Shown one piece after another: positions 39,646-48,118 of a DNA stretch of 64,000 nucleotides; the first letter of the stretch is position 1; the number at the start of each line of letters is the position of its first letter. Both the position numbers and the translations under genes were made by a program. Below the pieces are notes generated by a model. The model worked only from the letters and a program-made list of their open reading frames with translations, was not told the origin of the DNA and did not search any database. Source of the stretch: JASHPR01 sp963833885 (GTDB lineage Bacteria; Actinomycetota; Actinomycetes; Streptosporangiales; Streptosporangiaceae); assembly GCA_963833885.1 (NCBI GenBank), contig CAWHZU010000011.1:1-64000 (forward strand), written 5' to 3'.

Positions 39646-41412
39646 TTAGACGCCTGTGGTGGATCGCGGGTAGACGTTTTTTGGGTCCGTGGCGATGTTG
39701 ACCAGGTAGGGGACGCCGGAGTCGAACGCCCTGCGCAGGGCCGGGCCGATGTCGGCGGGCCTGGTGACGAGTTCCCCGGCCCCGCCAAGCGCGGCGACCA
39801 CCTGGTCGTAGCGGCACTGCGGCTGCAGGTCGGCGGCGACGTCGTAGCCGTACAACGCCTGCATGGGGTGCTTTTCCAGGCCCCAGATCCCGTTGTTGCC
39901 GCAGATCATGACCACCGGCAGCGCATGCCGGACCAGGGTGTCCGCGTCCATCAGCGAGAACCCGGCCGCGCCGTCGCCGAGCAGCAGCACGACCTGCGCC
40001 GAGGGGCGGGCGATCCGGGCAGCGATCGCGTACCCAAGGCCGGTGCCCAGGCATCCGTACGGCCCGGGGTCCAGCCAGCCGCCCGGCCGCCGGGGCTCGA
40101 CGTACTTGCCCGCGTAGGAGACGAAGTCACCGCCGTCCCCGATCACCACCGCGTCATCGTCGAGGATCCGGGCCAGCTCGCCGTAGATACGCATCGGGTG
40201 AATGGGCTCCGCGTCACTGCCCAGCAGCGGGGCGTCGGCGGCCGTGGCCTGCCTACTGGCGGCCTGGAGCCGGGGCAGCCAGCCGTCATCCCCGCCAGTC
40301 TCCCAGGCCCACGTTGCCCGGCCCGCACCCGAGCCGTCGACCGCGCGGCCCGAACCCAGGGCCGCCGCCGCGTCGGTGAGCTGGGTGAAGAACGCGGTCA
40401 GGCTGCCCGAGGCGGCTGCGGCCAGCTCGCGATGCCGCGCGAGCTGCGACGGCGCGTCGGCGACGTGCACGACCTGAGCTGGGGGCATCCCGTTCTTGCC
40501 GCCGTACTCGCCGTAGCCAAGCCGGAAGTCGAGCGGGGTTCCGGCCACGATGACCAGGTCCGCCTCGCCGAGTGCCGTCGACCGGGCCCGTGAGACGAGC
40601 AGTTCGTGGCCGGCCGGAAGGATGCCGCGGCCCTGCCCGTTCGCGATCACGGGCAGCCGTAGTTCCTCGGCCGTGGTGCGGGCTGCCTCGTGCGCGCCGT
40701 CCAGCCACACGTCTGAGCCGAGCACCAGCACTGGTCGGCTTGCCCGGGCGAGCAGGCCGGCGATCTGGTCGATCGCGGCCGGGTCGGGCTGGTCCGGCAG
40801 ATCGGCGCCGGTGTCCGACCTGGCAGGCCCGCCCGGCTCGGCGGGTGCGCCCGGCTCGGCAGGCCCGCCCGGCTCGGCGGGTGCGGCGGGTGCGGCGCCG
40901 AACAGCGCCTCCAGGCTGGCGTCGAGGAATACCGGGCCGCGGTGGCGGGCGGTGGCGATCCGGAACGCCTCGTCGGTGGCCGGCCCGATCCGTGCCGTCT
41001 CATGTTCGGTCCAGGCGCGCTTGGTGATCGCCTGGAGCAGCACGGGATGATCAATTTCCTGCAGGCTCCCCGAGCCCCAGCGGTAGTCCGGGGCACGGCC
41101 GGCGATCACCACCAGCGGCGAGCCGTTGAAGTGCGCCGTGGTGATCGCGCTCATCCCGTTGGTCACGCCGGGGCCGGCCGTCAGCACCGCCAGGCCCGGG
41201 GTCAGCGAGAGCCGGGCCGTGGCCTCGGCGGCGAACACCGCGGTCTGCTCGTGTCTGACGTCCACGATCCGCATCGGCGGGTCCGCCGTGACCGCCCCGT
41301 CGTAGAGCGGGAAGACGTGCCCGCCGGAGAGCGTGAACATCGTCTCGACGCCATGCCGCCGGGCGGCGGCTACGGCGTGCGCACCGCCGTGGGGTGCCGT
41401 TCCCTCAGTCAC
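39646..41412 (-). CDS. thiamine-diphosphate enzyme, acetolactate-synthase-like
   Basis: A 588-residue ThDP enzyme with Pyr, central and PP domains. RIVDVRHEQTAVFAAEATAR holds the catalytic glutamate; the ThDP/Mg motif is LLLGDGAAGFSLMDADTLVRH then ICGNNG. It is close to IlvB/oxalyl-CoA-decarboxylase-like group members. A low-complexity Pro/Ala/Gly/Glu insert (PAEPGGPAEPGAPAEPGG) near residue 180 joins two domains. Its exact reaction is open; no small regulatory subunit lies beside it. It is divergent from the PdtaS-like kinase across a repeat-bearing promoter region. Confidence 0.82.
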   Translation of the reverse strand: MTEGTAPHGGAHAVAAARRHGVETMFTLSGGHVFPLYDGAVTADPPMRIVDVRHEQTAVFAAEATARLSLTPGLAVLTAGPGVTNGMSAITTAHFNGSPLVVIAGRAPDYRWGSGSLQEIDHPVLLQAITKRAWTEHETARIGPATDEAFRIATARHRGPVFLDASLEALFGAAPAAPAEPGGPAEPGAPAEPGGPARSDTGADLPDQPDPAAIDQIAGLLARASRPVLVLGSDVWLDGAHEAARTTAEELRLPVIANGQGRGILPAGHELLVSRARSTALGEADLVIVAGTPLDFRLGYGEYGGKNGMPPAQVVHVADAPSQLARHRELAAAASGSLTAFFTQLTDAAAALGSGRAVDGSGAGRATWAWETGGDDGWLPRLQAASRQATAADAPLLGSDAEPIHPMRIYGELARILDDDAVVIGDGGDFVSYAGKYVEPRRPGGWLDPGPYGCLGTGLGYAIAARIARPSAQVVLLLGDGAAGFSLMDADTLVRHALPVVMICGNNGIWGLEKHPMQALYGYDVAADLQPQCRYDQVVAALGGAGELVTRPADIGPALRRAFDSGVPYLVNIATDPKNVYPRSTTGV

Positions 41413-41462
41413 GAACGCGACGTTACCAGCAGGTATCGAGCCAGCTCCAACGGTGCCAAAAC

Positions 41463-41538
41463 GGGTACGGGCCGCGACTCGGGGTACGGGCCGCGACTCG
41501 GGGTAGGGGACGCGAATCGGGGCACCGGCCGCGACTGG
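41463..41538. repeat. four tandem 19-bp repeats in a divergent promoter
   Basis: Unit GGGTACGGGCCGCGACTCG. Copies at 41463-41481 and 41482-41500 are identical; 41501-41519 and 41520-41538 each differ at three positions. The array ends about 60 bp before pdtaS and starts about 50 bp before the ThDP-enzyme start. Its periodic, gap-free layout at a divergent promoter suggests repeated regulator sites; simple slippage is the alternative. Confidence 0.7.
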
Positions 41539-41599
41539 ATCACGCAGCCCGCGGGCTCAGGGGGACGGGCCAAGCCGCCGCGGATGCGATGATGGCGGC

Positions 41600-43114
41600 A
41601 TGCCGACCCTGACCGACCTTGCGCTGCGCCAGGCCGGGCTGGCCGAGGCCGATGTCGACTGGCTGCACATGCTGCTGTCCGACTGGCAGCTGCTCGCCGA
41701 CCTGTCCTTCGCCGACCTGGTGCTGTGGGCGCAGTTGCACGACGGCTCCGGCTGGGTGGCACTCGCCCAGATCCGCCCGGTGACGGCGCCTACGGCGATC
41801 CCCGACGACATGGTCGGCGCCGTGCGGCCGGCCGGCGCCAGGCCGTTCCTCGACGTGGCCATGCAGGAACGCCGGATCTGCCGGGAAGGCGACCCGGAGT
41901 GGACGACCGGGGTTCCGGTCCGCCACGAGACGATCCCGGTCATCCGGAAGGACCGGGTCATCGCGGTCATCGAGCGGTCCACGAACCTGTCGGCCGCCCG
42001 GACGCCGAGCCGGATGGATCTCGCCTACCTGAGGGCAGCCGACGACATGGCCCAGATGGTGGCGGCCGGCATTTTCCCCCGCCCGGGCGAGCAGCCGACC
42101 CTGGTCAGGTCGCCCCGAGTCGGGGACGGGCTGCTCCGGCTCGGCCGGTCGGGACGGGTGACGTACGCGAGCCCGAACGGGCTGTCGGCCTATCGCAGGC
42201 TCGGGCTGACGGCCGACCTCGTGGGAGCCGAGCTCGGGCCGCTGACCGCGCGGCTGTGCGCGACCGGCGGGCCGCGCGACGACTCGCTGATGCTGACCGC
42301 GAGCGGCCGGGCGCACATGGAGACCGAGGTGGAGGGCAACGGCTCGGTCGTTCAGCTGCGTGCGATCCCGCTCGTGGTCGGCGGCGCGCGATCCGGCGCG
42401 CTGATCCTGCTCAGGGACGTGACCGAGCTGCGGCACCGGGAGCGGGAACTGATCACCAAGGACGCCACGATCAGGGAGATCCATCACCGGGTCAAGAACA
42501 ACCTGCAGACCGTGGCCGCGCTGCTGCGGCTGCAGGCGCGCAGGCTCAAGGCAGCGGAGGCGCGGACGGCCCTCGAGGAGGCCGTACGCAGGGTGGGCTC
42601 GATCGCCATCGTCCACGAGACCCTCTCGCACGCCCCGGACGAGGTCGTTGACTTCGATGACGTCGCCAGCCGGGTGGCGATGATGGCCGCGGAGGTCTCC
42701 GCGCCCGAGGCCAGGGTCAAGCCCGGCCTTTCCGGCAAATTCGGGCTGCTGCCGGCCTCCGTCGCGACCCCGCTGGCCCTCGTCCTCACCGAGCTGCTGC
42801 AGAACGCGCTGCAGCATGGCCTCACCCGGCCGACGGGCGCGGCCCTGGGAGGAAGCCTGGACGTCACGGCAGAACGCCTCAACGGCCAGCTCACGGTCAC
42901 GGTTGCCGATAACGGCGTTGGGCTGCCCGAGAACTTCGATCTTGACTCGGCTGCCAGCCTTGGCTTGCAGATTGTGCGTACGCTCGTGGTCGCGGAGCTT
43001 GGCGGGCGGCTCGAGATCGCACCGCAGACCGACGGCGGGACGAGGGTCCTAGTCGAAGTTCCGGTGCAGCTGCCCGCGGGCGGGCCCCCGGATGGACCGC
43101 AGCAGCGTTCCTGA
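41600..43114 (+). CDS. pdtaS: PdtaS-like cytosolic sensor histidine kinase
   Basis: A 504-residue kinase. Order: N-terminal GAF-like domain (residues about 1-140), PAS-like domain (to about 280), HisKA_2 dimerisation/phosphoacceptor helix EIHHRVKNNLQTVAALLRLQ, and a HATPase domain with ALVLTELLQNALQHGLT, VADNGVGLPENF and SLGLQIVRTLV. It has no membrane segment. Mycobacterial PdtaS (Rv3220c) has this layout, signals to the ANTAR protein PdtaR, and is next to whiB1 as here. No response regulator lies in the window. Confidence 0.88.
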   Translation: MPTLTDLALRQAGLAEADVDWLHMLLSDWQLLADLSFADLVLWAQLHDGSGWVALAQIRPVTAPTAIPDDMVGAVRPAGARPFLDVAMQERRICREGDPEWTTGVPVRHETIPVIRKDRVIAVIERSTNLSAARTPSRMDLAYLRAADDMAQMVAAGIFPRPGEQPTLVRSPRVGDGLLRLGRSGRVTYASPNGLSAYRRLGLTADLVGAELGPLTARLCATGGPRDDSLMLTASGRAHMETEVEGNGSVVQLRAIPLVVGGARSGALILLRDVTELRHRERELITKDATIREIHHRVKNNLQTVAALLRLQARRLKAAEARTALEEAVRRVGSIAIVHETLSHAPDEVVDFDDVASRVAMMAAEVSAPEARVKPGLSGKFGLLPASVATPLALVLTELLQNALQHGLTRPTGAALGGSLDVTAERLNGQLTVTVADNGVGLPENFDLDSAASLGLQIVRTLVVAELGGRLEIAPQTDGGTRVLVEVPVQLPAGGPPDGPQQRS

Positions 43115-43133
43115 CCGGCGCGGAGCCCGGCCG

Positions 43134-43388
43134 TCAGGCGTGCGCCCTGGCCCTGATCCGGGCGGACCTGCGCTTGAGCGCGCGCCGCTCGTCCTCGCTG
43201 AGCCCACCCCAGACGCCAGAGTCCTGGCCGCTCTCGAGTGCCCACTGCAGACATGGCTCCATCACGGCGCATCGCTGGCAGACTTGTTTGGCATCGTCGA
43301 TCTGCAGCAGCGCGGGACCCGTGTTCCCGATCGGGAAGAACAGCTCCGGATCTTCGTCACGGCAGGCGGCGTGGTGACGCCAGTCCAT
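43134..43388 (-). CDS. whiB1: WhiB1-type iron-sulfur transcription factor
   Basis: An 84-residue Wbl protein. The four [4Fe-4S] cysteines are C9, C37, C40 and C46, the same numbers as M. tuberculosis WhiB1, with the DEDPELFFPIGNTGPALLQI loop and the GVWGGLSEDERRALKRR turn and basic tail. WhiB1 binds the principal sigma factor and is NO-sensitive. ATG 43388 is chosen because GGAG lies eight bases upstream and it matches the family start MDWRH; a GTG three codons earlier is possible. Convergent with pdtaS (19 bp apart). Confidence 0.95.
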   Translation of the reverse strand: MDWRHHAACRDEDPELFFPIGNTGPALLQIDDAKQVCQRCAVMEPCLQWALESGQDSGVWGGLSEDERRALKRRSARIRARAHA

Positions 43389-43450
43389 GAGGTCCACTCC
43401 TTTATGAGGCCGGAGCCTTGGCCAGCGGCTCCGCTTTCCTCAGTCTTGCT

Positions 43451-43466
43451 TGTGAAGGTTTTCACG
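43451..43466. promoter_or_regulatory. CRP-like site, whiB1 proximal
   Basis: TGTGAAGGTTTTCACG fits TGTGA-N6-TCACA with one mismatch, 63 bp before the whiB1 ATG. In M. tuberculosis, CRP (Rv3676) controls whiB1 from upstream sites. Confidence 0.5.
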
Positions 43467-43690
43467 AGCTATGCCGTATGTCAGGACCTATAAGTTCCCG
43501 AACCTGAGAGTCGTAATCAGAGGCTGGTGCCTTCGATTGGCTCCCCCGGCGAGGGCCATGGGTCATAACGGTTCATAACCCCGCCCAGCACGGCGCATGG
43601 CTGGTGCGCCGCTCGCTAGGAGCGATATAACCCTCTCAAGGTCGGCGATGAACCGCAAGAGGCTTTGGCAAAGGTTCGTTCGGATTTCAG

Positions 43691-43706
43691 TGTCAGATGA
43701 GTCACA
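43691..43706. promoter_or_regulatory. CRP-like site, whiB1 distal
   Basis: TGTCAGATGAGTCACA fits TGTGA-N6-TCACA with one mismatch, about 300 bp before the whiB1 ATG. Its distance makes a role in whiB1 control less certain. Confidence 0.35.
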
Positions 43707-43923
43707 TTGTGGGCATGGGGTGTCTGGCGCTGTTCATGTGGCCTCCTAACAGGCCCTTAGCATGTCTAACGCTGTTCACTTGGGCGATGCTAGCTGCGGC
43801 CCCGTACAGCCTGCAAGCAGGCGCTCACGCAGCGGGAAGGTTATTTTGGCGGCCGGCCAGAAACGGCACTGGGGTGTCGCGCTATCGCCCCTCGAAACGG
43901 CGCGGCGGTGCCGGGACCGAGCC

Positions 43924-44904
43924 TTACGCAATGACCCGCAAGGCATCCGGAACCGACCGGAACTTGACGCATTCGTGCTCGCCCATGTACTCGCCGTCGA
44001 CCTGGAACGCGAGGGGTCGGCTCGATCGCAGCGTCAGCTCGGTTTGATCGTGGAGGGCCAGGACGCTGCGGCCGCTCGGTGGCCGGGCCGGCGACAGCAT
44101 CTGATAGATGGTGCGGACCGTGCTTATCGTCCGCAGGCTGCGCAGCGCGAACACGTCGAGGCCGGAGTCGAAGGCAGCCTGTGGGCTGGCGTACACCGGG
44201 CGGCTCCCCAGATACGTCCAGGGCGCCGTGTTGGACACGATGCCGAGGAACAGCGGGCCGACCGGCGGGTGCCCGTCACGTTCCAGCGTGAGCGCGGGAT
44301 GACGCCGATCGGTCACCCGGTAGTACTGCCGCAGGATCATCCGGACATAGAGGGCGGGTGTGGCGGTCCGGCCCCGGGCCCGGTGGCCGTCCACGGCGCG
44401 CACCACCTCCGCGTCTATGCCGAGGCCCGCGTTGAAGGTGAAGTACCGGTCGCCGGCCAGGCCAAGGCCGATCGTGCGATAACGCCCTGCGGTGATCGCC
44501 TGGAGAATCTGCCCGGCCGCGTCTACGGGATCGGGGGACAGGCCTACGTTGCGGGTGAACACATTGGCGTTGCCCGCGGGCAGCGCGGCCAGCGCCGGAA
44601 GGCCGGCCGCGTCGGCGGACGGGCCGCCGGCAGCGAGATGACCAGCAGCGGCAGCGCCGTCGGGAGTGGCCGCCGGGCCGAGGATCCCGTTGACCGCCTC
44701 GTTGACCGTGCCGTCGCCGCCCAGCGTGAGCACGAGCCCGAAGCCGTCGCTGCGGGCGGCGGCGGCAAGGCTGGTCGCATGCCCCCGGTAGCGTGTCTCC
44801 ACGACCTCGAGTTCGACGGCAGACGAAAGCGCCCGGACGATAACATCCCGCCGGAGCCGGGTCGTGGAGGTGGCGTGTGGGTTCACGATCAAGAGCGCGC
44901 GCAC
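43924..44904 (-). CDS. diacylglycerol/sphingosine-kinase-family lipid kinase
   Basis: A 326-residue protein of the DAGK catalytic fold. The nucleotide motif LTLGGDGTVNEAVNGIL and N-terminal IVNPHATS are present; LPAGNANVFTRNVGL and FQVDGEYMG complete the two-domain enzyme. It would phosphorylate a lipid such as diacylglycerol at the membrane. A Gly/Ala-rich insert (AATPDGAAAAGHLAAGGPSA) lies in the first domain. GTG 44904 is the start; it overlaps the divergent membrane gene by 28 bp. Confidence 0.88.
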   Translation of the reverse strand: MRALLIVNPHATSTTRLRRDVIVRALSSAVELEVVETRYRGHATSLAAAARSDGFGLVLTLGGDGTVNEAVNGILGPAATPDGAAAAGHLAAGGPSADAAGLPALAALPAGNANVFTRNVGLSPDPVDAAGQILQAITAGRYRTIGLGLAGDRYFTFNAGLGIDAEVVRAVDGHRARGRTATPALYVRMILRQYYRVTDRRHPALTLERDGHPPVGPLFLGIVSNTAPWTYLGSRPVYASPQAAFDSGLDVFALRSLRTISTVRTIYQMLSPARPPSGRSVLALHDQTELTLRSSRPLAFQVDGEYMGEHECVKFRSVPDALRVIA

Positions 44905-45344
44905 GCGCTCAGGTTAGCGAGGCCGCGGAGCCGGAGCTTGCGCAGCGTCCGAGCACGCTGACCTGGGCAGCCGCGATACAGGCCGTCGAGGCGGCCGGAA
45001 TACTCATTGCCTCGGTGCTGGCCGGGGTCGACGCGGCTACCGGCCAGTCCTATCACCTCAGCAGCGGAATCGCGCTGACCGTGATCGGGCTGGCGGCCGC
45101 GGTCGCGCTCGGATACGTCGCACTGGGGATCATCCGCCTCAAGGCGTGGAGCCGCACCCCGGCCGTGATCACGCAGCTGTTCTGCGTCCTCATAAGCGTT
45201 TACCTGCTGCAGGCGCACCGGTATGCCTGGGGCGTACCGGGCATGCTGCTGGGACTCGCCGGGCTGGCCACGCTGTTCGTCCCGCAGAGCTTCCGTGCCC
45301 TGGCCAGCCTGCCGCCCGAGCCTCCGGCCGACGGCAGGGGGTAA
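44877..45344 (+). CDS. four-helix membrane protein
   Basis: A 155-residue protein with four transmembrane helices from about residue 30 (WAAAIQAVEAAGILIASVLA, IALTVIGLAAAVALGYVALG, AVITQLFCVLISVYLL, PGMLLGLAGLATLFV). Similar small membrane proteins sit near whiB1 in mycobacteria (Rv3217c-like); orthology is only suggested by position. GTG 44877 is the sole plausible in-frame start before the first helix and overlaps the 5' end of the lipid kinase gene. Confidence 0.7.
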   Translation: MGSRSRARARAQVSEAAEPELAQRPSTLTWAAAIQAVEAAGILIASVLAGVDAATGQSYHLSSGIALTVIGLAAAVALGYVALGIIRLKAWSRTPAVITQLFCVLISVYLLQAHRYAWGVPGMLLGLAGLATLFVPQSFRALASLPPEPPADGRG

Positions 45345-45351
45345 GCCCGGG

Positions 45352-46323
45352 CTACTCGTCTGTGGTGAGCCCCTCGCGGAGCTGCGTCAGGGTCCTGGCG
45401 AGCAGCCGGGAGACGTGCATCTGCGAAATGCCGAGCTCGGTGGCGATCTGCGACTGGGTCATGTTGCCGAAGAAGCGCAGCATCAGGATCCGCTTCTCCC
45501 GCGGCGGCAGGCGCTCGAGCAGCGGCTTGAGCGACTCCCGGTACTCCACCCCTTCCAGGGCCTCGTCGAGCATTCCCAGCGATTCGGCCACTGCCGGGGC
45601 GTCCTCGTCACCCGAGTCCGGCGCGTCGAGCGAGACCGTGGAGTACGCGTTGGCCGACTCCAGGCCCTCGAGCACCTCTTCCTCGCTCATCTGCAAGTGA
45701 GCCGCCAGCTCAGCCACGGTGGGCGCCCGGCCGAGTCGCTGGGCGAGATCGCTGATCGCCTTGGTCAGCGCCAGCTTGAGCTCCTGCAGCCGCCGCGGAA
45801 CCCGGACAGCCCACCCCTTGTCGCGGAAATGCCGCTTTATCTCTCCGACAATGGTCGGCGTCGCATATGTGGAGAACTCGACGCCACGGCTGAGGTCGAA
45901 CCTGTCGATGGACTTGATCAGCCCGATCGTGGCCACCTGGGTGAGGTCGTCGAGCCACTCGCCGCGGTTCCTGAACCTGCGGGCCAGGTACTCGACCAGC
46001 GGCAGGTGCAGCTCGACCAGTTCGCCGCGGAGTCGCCGCCGCTCCGGGTCGTCCACGGGCAGCGTCGCGAGCTTTTCGAACAGCTCCCTGGCCCGCCCGC
46101 GCTCGCGCGCGGCGTGCTGAATCTTCGCGGTCCCGAGCGTTGCGTCCGCCGCGCCGCCACCCTCGACGAGGGCGTCGATGTCGACGGCCTCACCTTGCCC
46201 CGCCTCCTGGAAATCAATGACCGCCGAATCGCCGGCGGTCTCACCGACCGCCAGGTCTTCGGCCTGTTCGGCCACTGTGGTCTCGAACTCCTCGGTCAAA
46301 GCGACCTCGATCTCCCCCGTCAC
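45352..46323 (-). CDS. SigB/SigF-type sigma factor
   Basis: A 323-residue alternative sigma factor. An acidic, non-conserved N-terminal about 100 residues precede region 2 (HLPLVEYLARRFRNRGEWLD, DLTQVATIGLIKSIDRFDLS, GVEFSTYATPTIVGEIKRHF), region 3 (LTKAISDLAQRLGRAPTVAE) and region 4 (LPPREKRILMLRFFGNMTQS, QIATELGISQMHVSRLLART). GTG 46323 overlaps the upstream anti-sigma stop (GTGA), supporting this start; the frame is open further up. Related to SigF/SigB stress factors. No anti-anti-sigma gene is nearby. Confidence 0.9.
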   Translation of the reverse strand: MTGEIEVALTEEFETTVAEQAEDLAVGETAGDSAVIDFQEAGQGEAVDIDALVEGGGAADATLGTAKIQHAARERGRARELFEKLATLPVDDPERRRLRGELVELHLPLVEYLARRFRNRGEWLDDLTQVATIGLIKSIDRFDLSRGVEFSTYATPTIVGEIKRHFRDKGWAVRVPRRLQELKLALTKAISDLAQRLGRAPTVAELAAHLQMSEEEVLEGLESANAYSTVSLDAPDSGDEDAPAVAESLGMLDEALEGVEYRESLKPLLERLPPREKRILMLRFFGNMTQSQIATELGISQMHVSRLLARTLTQLREGLTTDE

Positions 46324-46844
46324 ACTGACCCCGACGACTCTCTTGTCTTCCGCAGCACGATGGTCAGCACGTCGTCGGGGCCCACGCTCGCGTCCACGCT
46401 TCCGGCCAGCGCGGTCAGCACGGTCCAGGCGAAGGTGTCGCTGGCTGGCTGCTCCGGATCCAGGCAAGGAACGGACACGGCGATCGTCATCGTGTCCTGG
46501 CCGAGCGTGAAGCCGCATTCCAGGTTGCTTCCCGGCACCGCCTGGCTGAGCAGCATGGCGCAGGCCTCGTCCACCGCGATCCGCAGGTCCTCGATCTCGT
46601 CCAGGGTGAAGTCAAGGCGAGCGGCCAGCCCGGCGGTCGCGGTGCGCAGCACCGACAGGTACGCCCCCTCGGCTGGCAGGCGCACAGTGACCCTGTCCTG
46701 TGCCTCGCGGCGCTCGGCTGGCTTTCCTCGCGATGCCGCGGCGGGCTGGCCGGTTTCGGTCGCGCCGGCCCCGCCCGCTGCCAGTCCGCTCGCCGCCCCC
46801 GTGACGGCTGTACTGGCTGCCGACGTGGTCGTTTCTTCCCTCAC
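46320..46844 (-). CDS. RsbW-like anti-sigma factor / serine kinase
   Basis: A 174-residue protein: an N-terminal Ala/Gly/Thr-rich linker of about 55 residues, then a GHKL ATPase-type domain (VTVRLPAEGAYLSVLRTATA, ARLDFTLDEIEDLRIAVDEA, CAMLLSQAVPGSNLECGFTL). RsbW-type proteins bind their sigma factor and phosphorylate an anti-anti-sigma factor. GTG 46844 is preceded by GGGAGGG. Its coupled overlap with the sigma gene is the usual rsbW-sigF arrangement. The N-box asparagine is not obvious, so kinase activity is not assured. Confidence 0.85.
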   Translation of the reverse strand: MREETTTSAASTAVTGAASGLAAGGAGATETGQPAAASRGKPAERREAQDRVTVRLPAEGAYLSVLRTATAGLAARLDFTLDEIEDLRIAVDEACAMLLSQAVPGSNLECGFTLGQDTMTIAVSVPCLDPEQPASDTFAWTVLTALAGSVDASVGPDDVLTIVLRKTRESSGSV

Positions 46845-46939
46845 GTGTGCCCTCCCACACCGCCAGGTATTGGCTCGCGGCTGCGGACTAGTTGGCTGTC
46901 CCGCCACCGCGGGCTTGTGGCTTTACCCGCCTCGGCGGG

Positions 46940-46971
46940 TTCTTGGCTCTGCATGTTCTTGGCTCTGCATG
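46940..46971. repeat. 16-bp tandem repeat upstream of rsbW
   Basis: TTCTTGGCTCTGCATG occurs twice in direct succession, about 100-130 bp before the rsbW start. A CCCGCCTCGGCGGG hairpin stem (46926-46939) lies beside it. Probable leader or promoter region; a regulator is not identified. Confidence 0.5.
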
Positions 46972-47103
46972 CAACCTACCGCGAGCGGGCCGTGACTCTG
47001 ACGCGGCGCGCGGCCCGGGCCGGCACCCCAATGCAGCGAAGGACCGCGCTGGGCAGTCGCCCGCGTGGTCCTCCGGCTGTCGTCTGCCTGGATACCGTTG
47101 GTA

Positions 47104-47514
47104 TCAGGCCTGCTTCGTCTCCCAGAAGATCTTGCTGATTTCGTCGATCTTGCCGAGCAGCCGGTCCGCCACGGCCGGGTCTGAGCTCGCCTTGGTACCG
47201 CCGCCGCCGCCCGCGAGCTTGGTCGCCTCGTTGAACAGCTGGTTCAGCTGCGGGTACTTCTCGAAGTGCGGCGGCTTGAAGTAGTCGGTCCACAGCACCC
47301 ACAGGTGGTGCTTGACCAGCTCGGACCGCTGTTCCTTGATGTCGATGGCGCGAGCGCGGAACTCGGGGTCGGTGTTCTGCTGGTACTTTTCGCAGATCGC
47401 CTTGACCGATTCGGCTTCGATCCGGGCCTGGGCGGGGTCGTAGACGCCGCAGGGGAGGTCGCAGTGAGCATGCGCAGTGGCCCTCGGCTCGAGAAGACGT
47501 GCGAGCAGCCTCAT
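47104..47514 (-). CDS. sodN: nickel superoxide dismutase
   Basis: A 136-residue precursor. The nickel hook HCDLPCGVYDP begins at residue 17, after a 16-residue leader (MRLLARLLEPRATAHA) that must be removed so His1 becomes the N terminus. The mature four-helix bundle is visible (QARIEAESVKAICEKYQQNT, ELVKHHLWVLWTDYFKPPHF). It converts superoxide to H2O2 and O2 in the cytoplasm. AAGGAG precedes ATG 47514. It is divergent from its maturation protease gene; no clear Nur box is seen in the gap. Confidence 0.97.
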   Translation of the reverse strand: MRLLARLLEPRATAHAHCDLPCGVYDPAQARIEAESVKAICEKYQQNTDPEFRARAIDIKEQRSELVKHHLWVLWTDYFKPPHFEKYPQLNQLFNEATKLAGGGGGTKASSDPAVADRLLGKIDEISKIFWETKQA

Positions 47515-47664
47515 TGATCTCCTTCTCTCTTATTCAGATCATGGTCTCCGGACCCGACACTACCCCTTGACCTACGGACCATTCAGGCGAGGGAGGCGGG
47601 ATGTGCTGGGGCGTTCTGGCGGCGGGTTGCGGTAACAGGCTGGTCTGAGAGAGCAGGAGGTGGG

Positions 47665-47991
47665 ATGCGCTGGCCGCTGTGGCGGGTTGCGGTGGCGGAA
47701 CGGTCCATGGAGCCGTCGCTGTGGCCCGGGGACTGGCTGCTCGTCCGGCGCAGCATCCGGCCGGGGCGCCCGCCGCGGATCCGGCCGCGGCAGCTCGTGA
47801 TCGCGCAGCACCCGGGGCGGCCGGGGCTGCTGCTGGTCAAGCGTGCGGCGCGGCCCGAGGCGGACGGCTGGTGGCTGGAGTCTGACAACCCGGAGGCCGG
47901 GGCCGTGGACAGCCGCGCGTTCGGCCCGGTGCCGGCCGAGCTGATCGAGGGCCGGGTGCTCGTGCGCTACTGGCCGGTGCGCCATTCCTGA
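47665..47991 (+). CDS. sodX: nickel-SOD maturation protease (S26-type)
   Basis: A 108-residue signal-peptidase-like protein without a membrane anchor. The catalytic serine is in ERSMEPSLWPGDWLLV, the lysine in LLVKRAARP. SodX cleaves the SodN leader to free the His-Cys nickel hook. AGGAGGTGGG precedes ATG 47665. The divergent sodN/sodX pairing is typical of actinomycetes, which makes the assignment firm. Confidence 0.93.
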   Translation: MRWPLWRVAVAERSMEPSLWPGDWLLVRRSIRPGRPPRIRPRQLVIAQHPGRPGLLLVKRAARPEADGWWLESDNPEAGAVDSRAFGPVPAELIEGRVLVRYWPVRHS

Positions 47992-48118
47992 CGGAGCCGG
48001 ATCCTCCTGGCGCGCATGGCACGGACCAGGTGGGGCGGGCAGAGGCTAGCGAAGCCGCGTGGAGTGGTATAGAACTGCTCTCAACATCAACTTCCGAGCC
48101 CATCTGGGGGCGAGTCTG

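Larger units (their letters stand above)
43389..43923. promoter_or_regulatory. long whiB1 upstream region
   Basis: A 535-bp gap between whiB1 and the lipid-kinase gene with no frame I can support. It is AT-richer than its surroundings. Besides the two CRP-like dyads it holds a direct repeat GGTCATAACGGTTCATAACC (about 43561-43580). An unannotated small RNA or a multi-promoter control region is possible. Confidence 0.45.
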
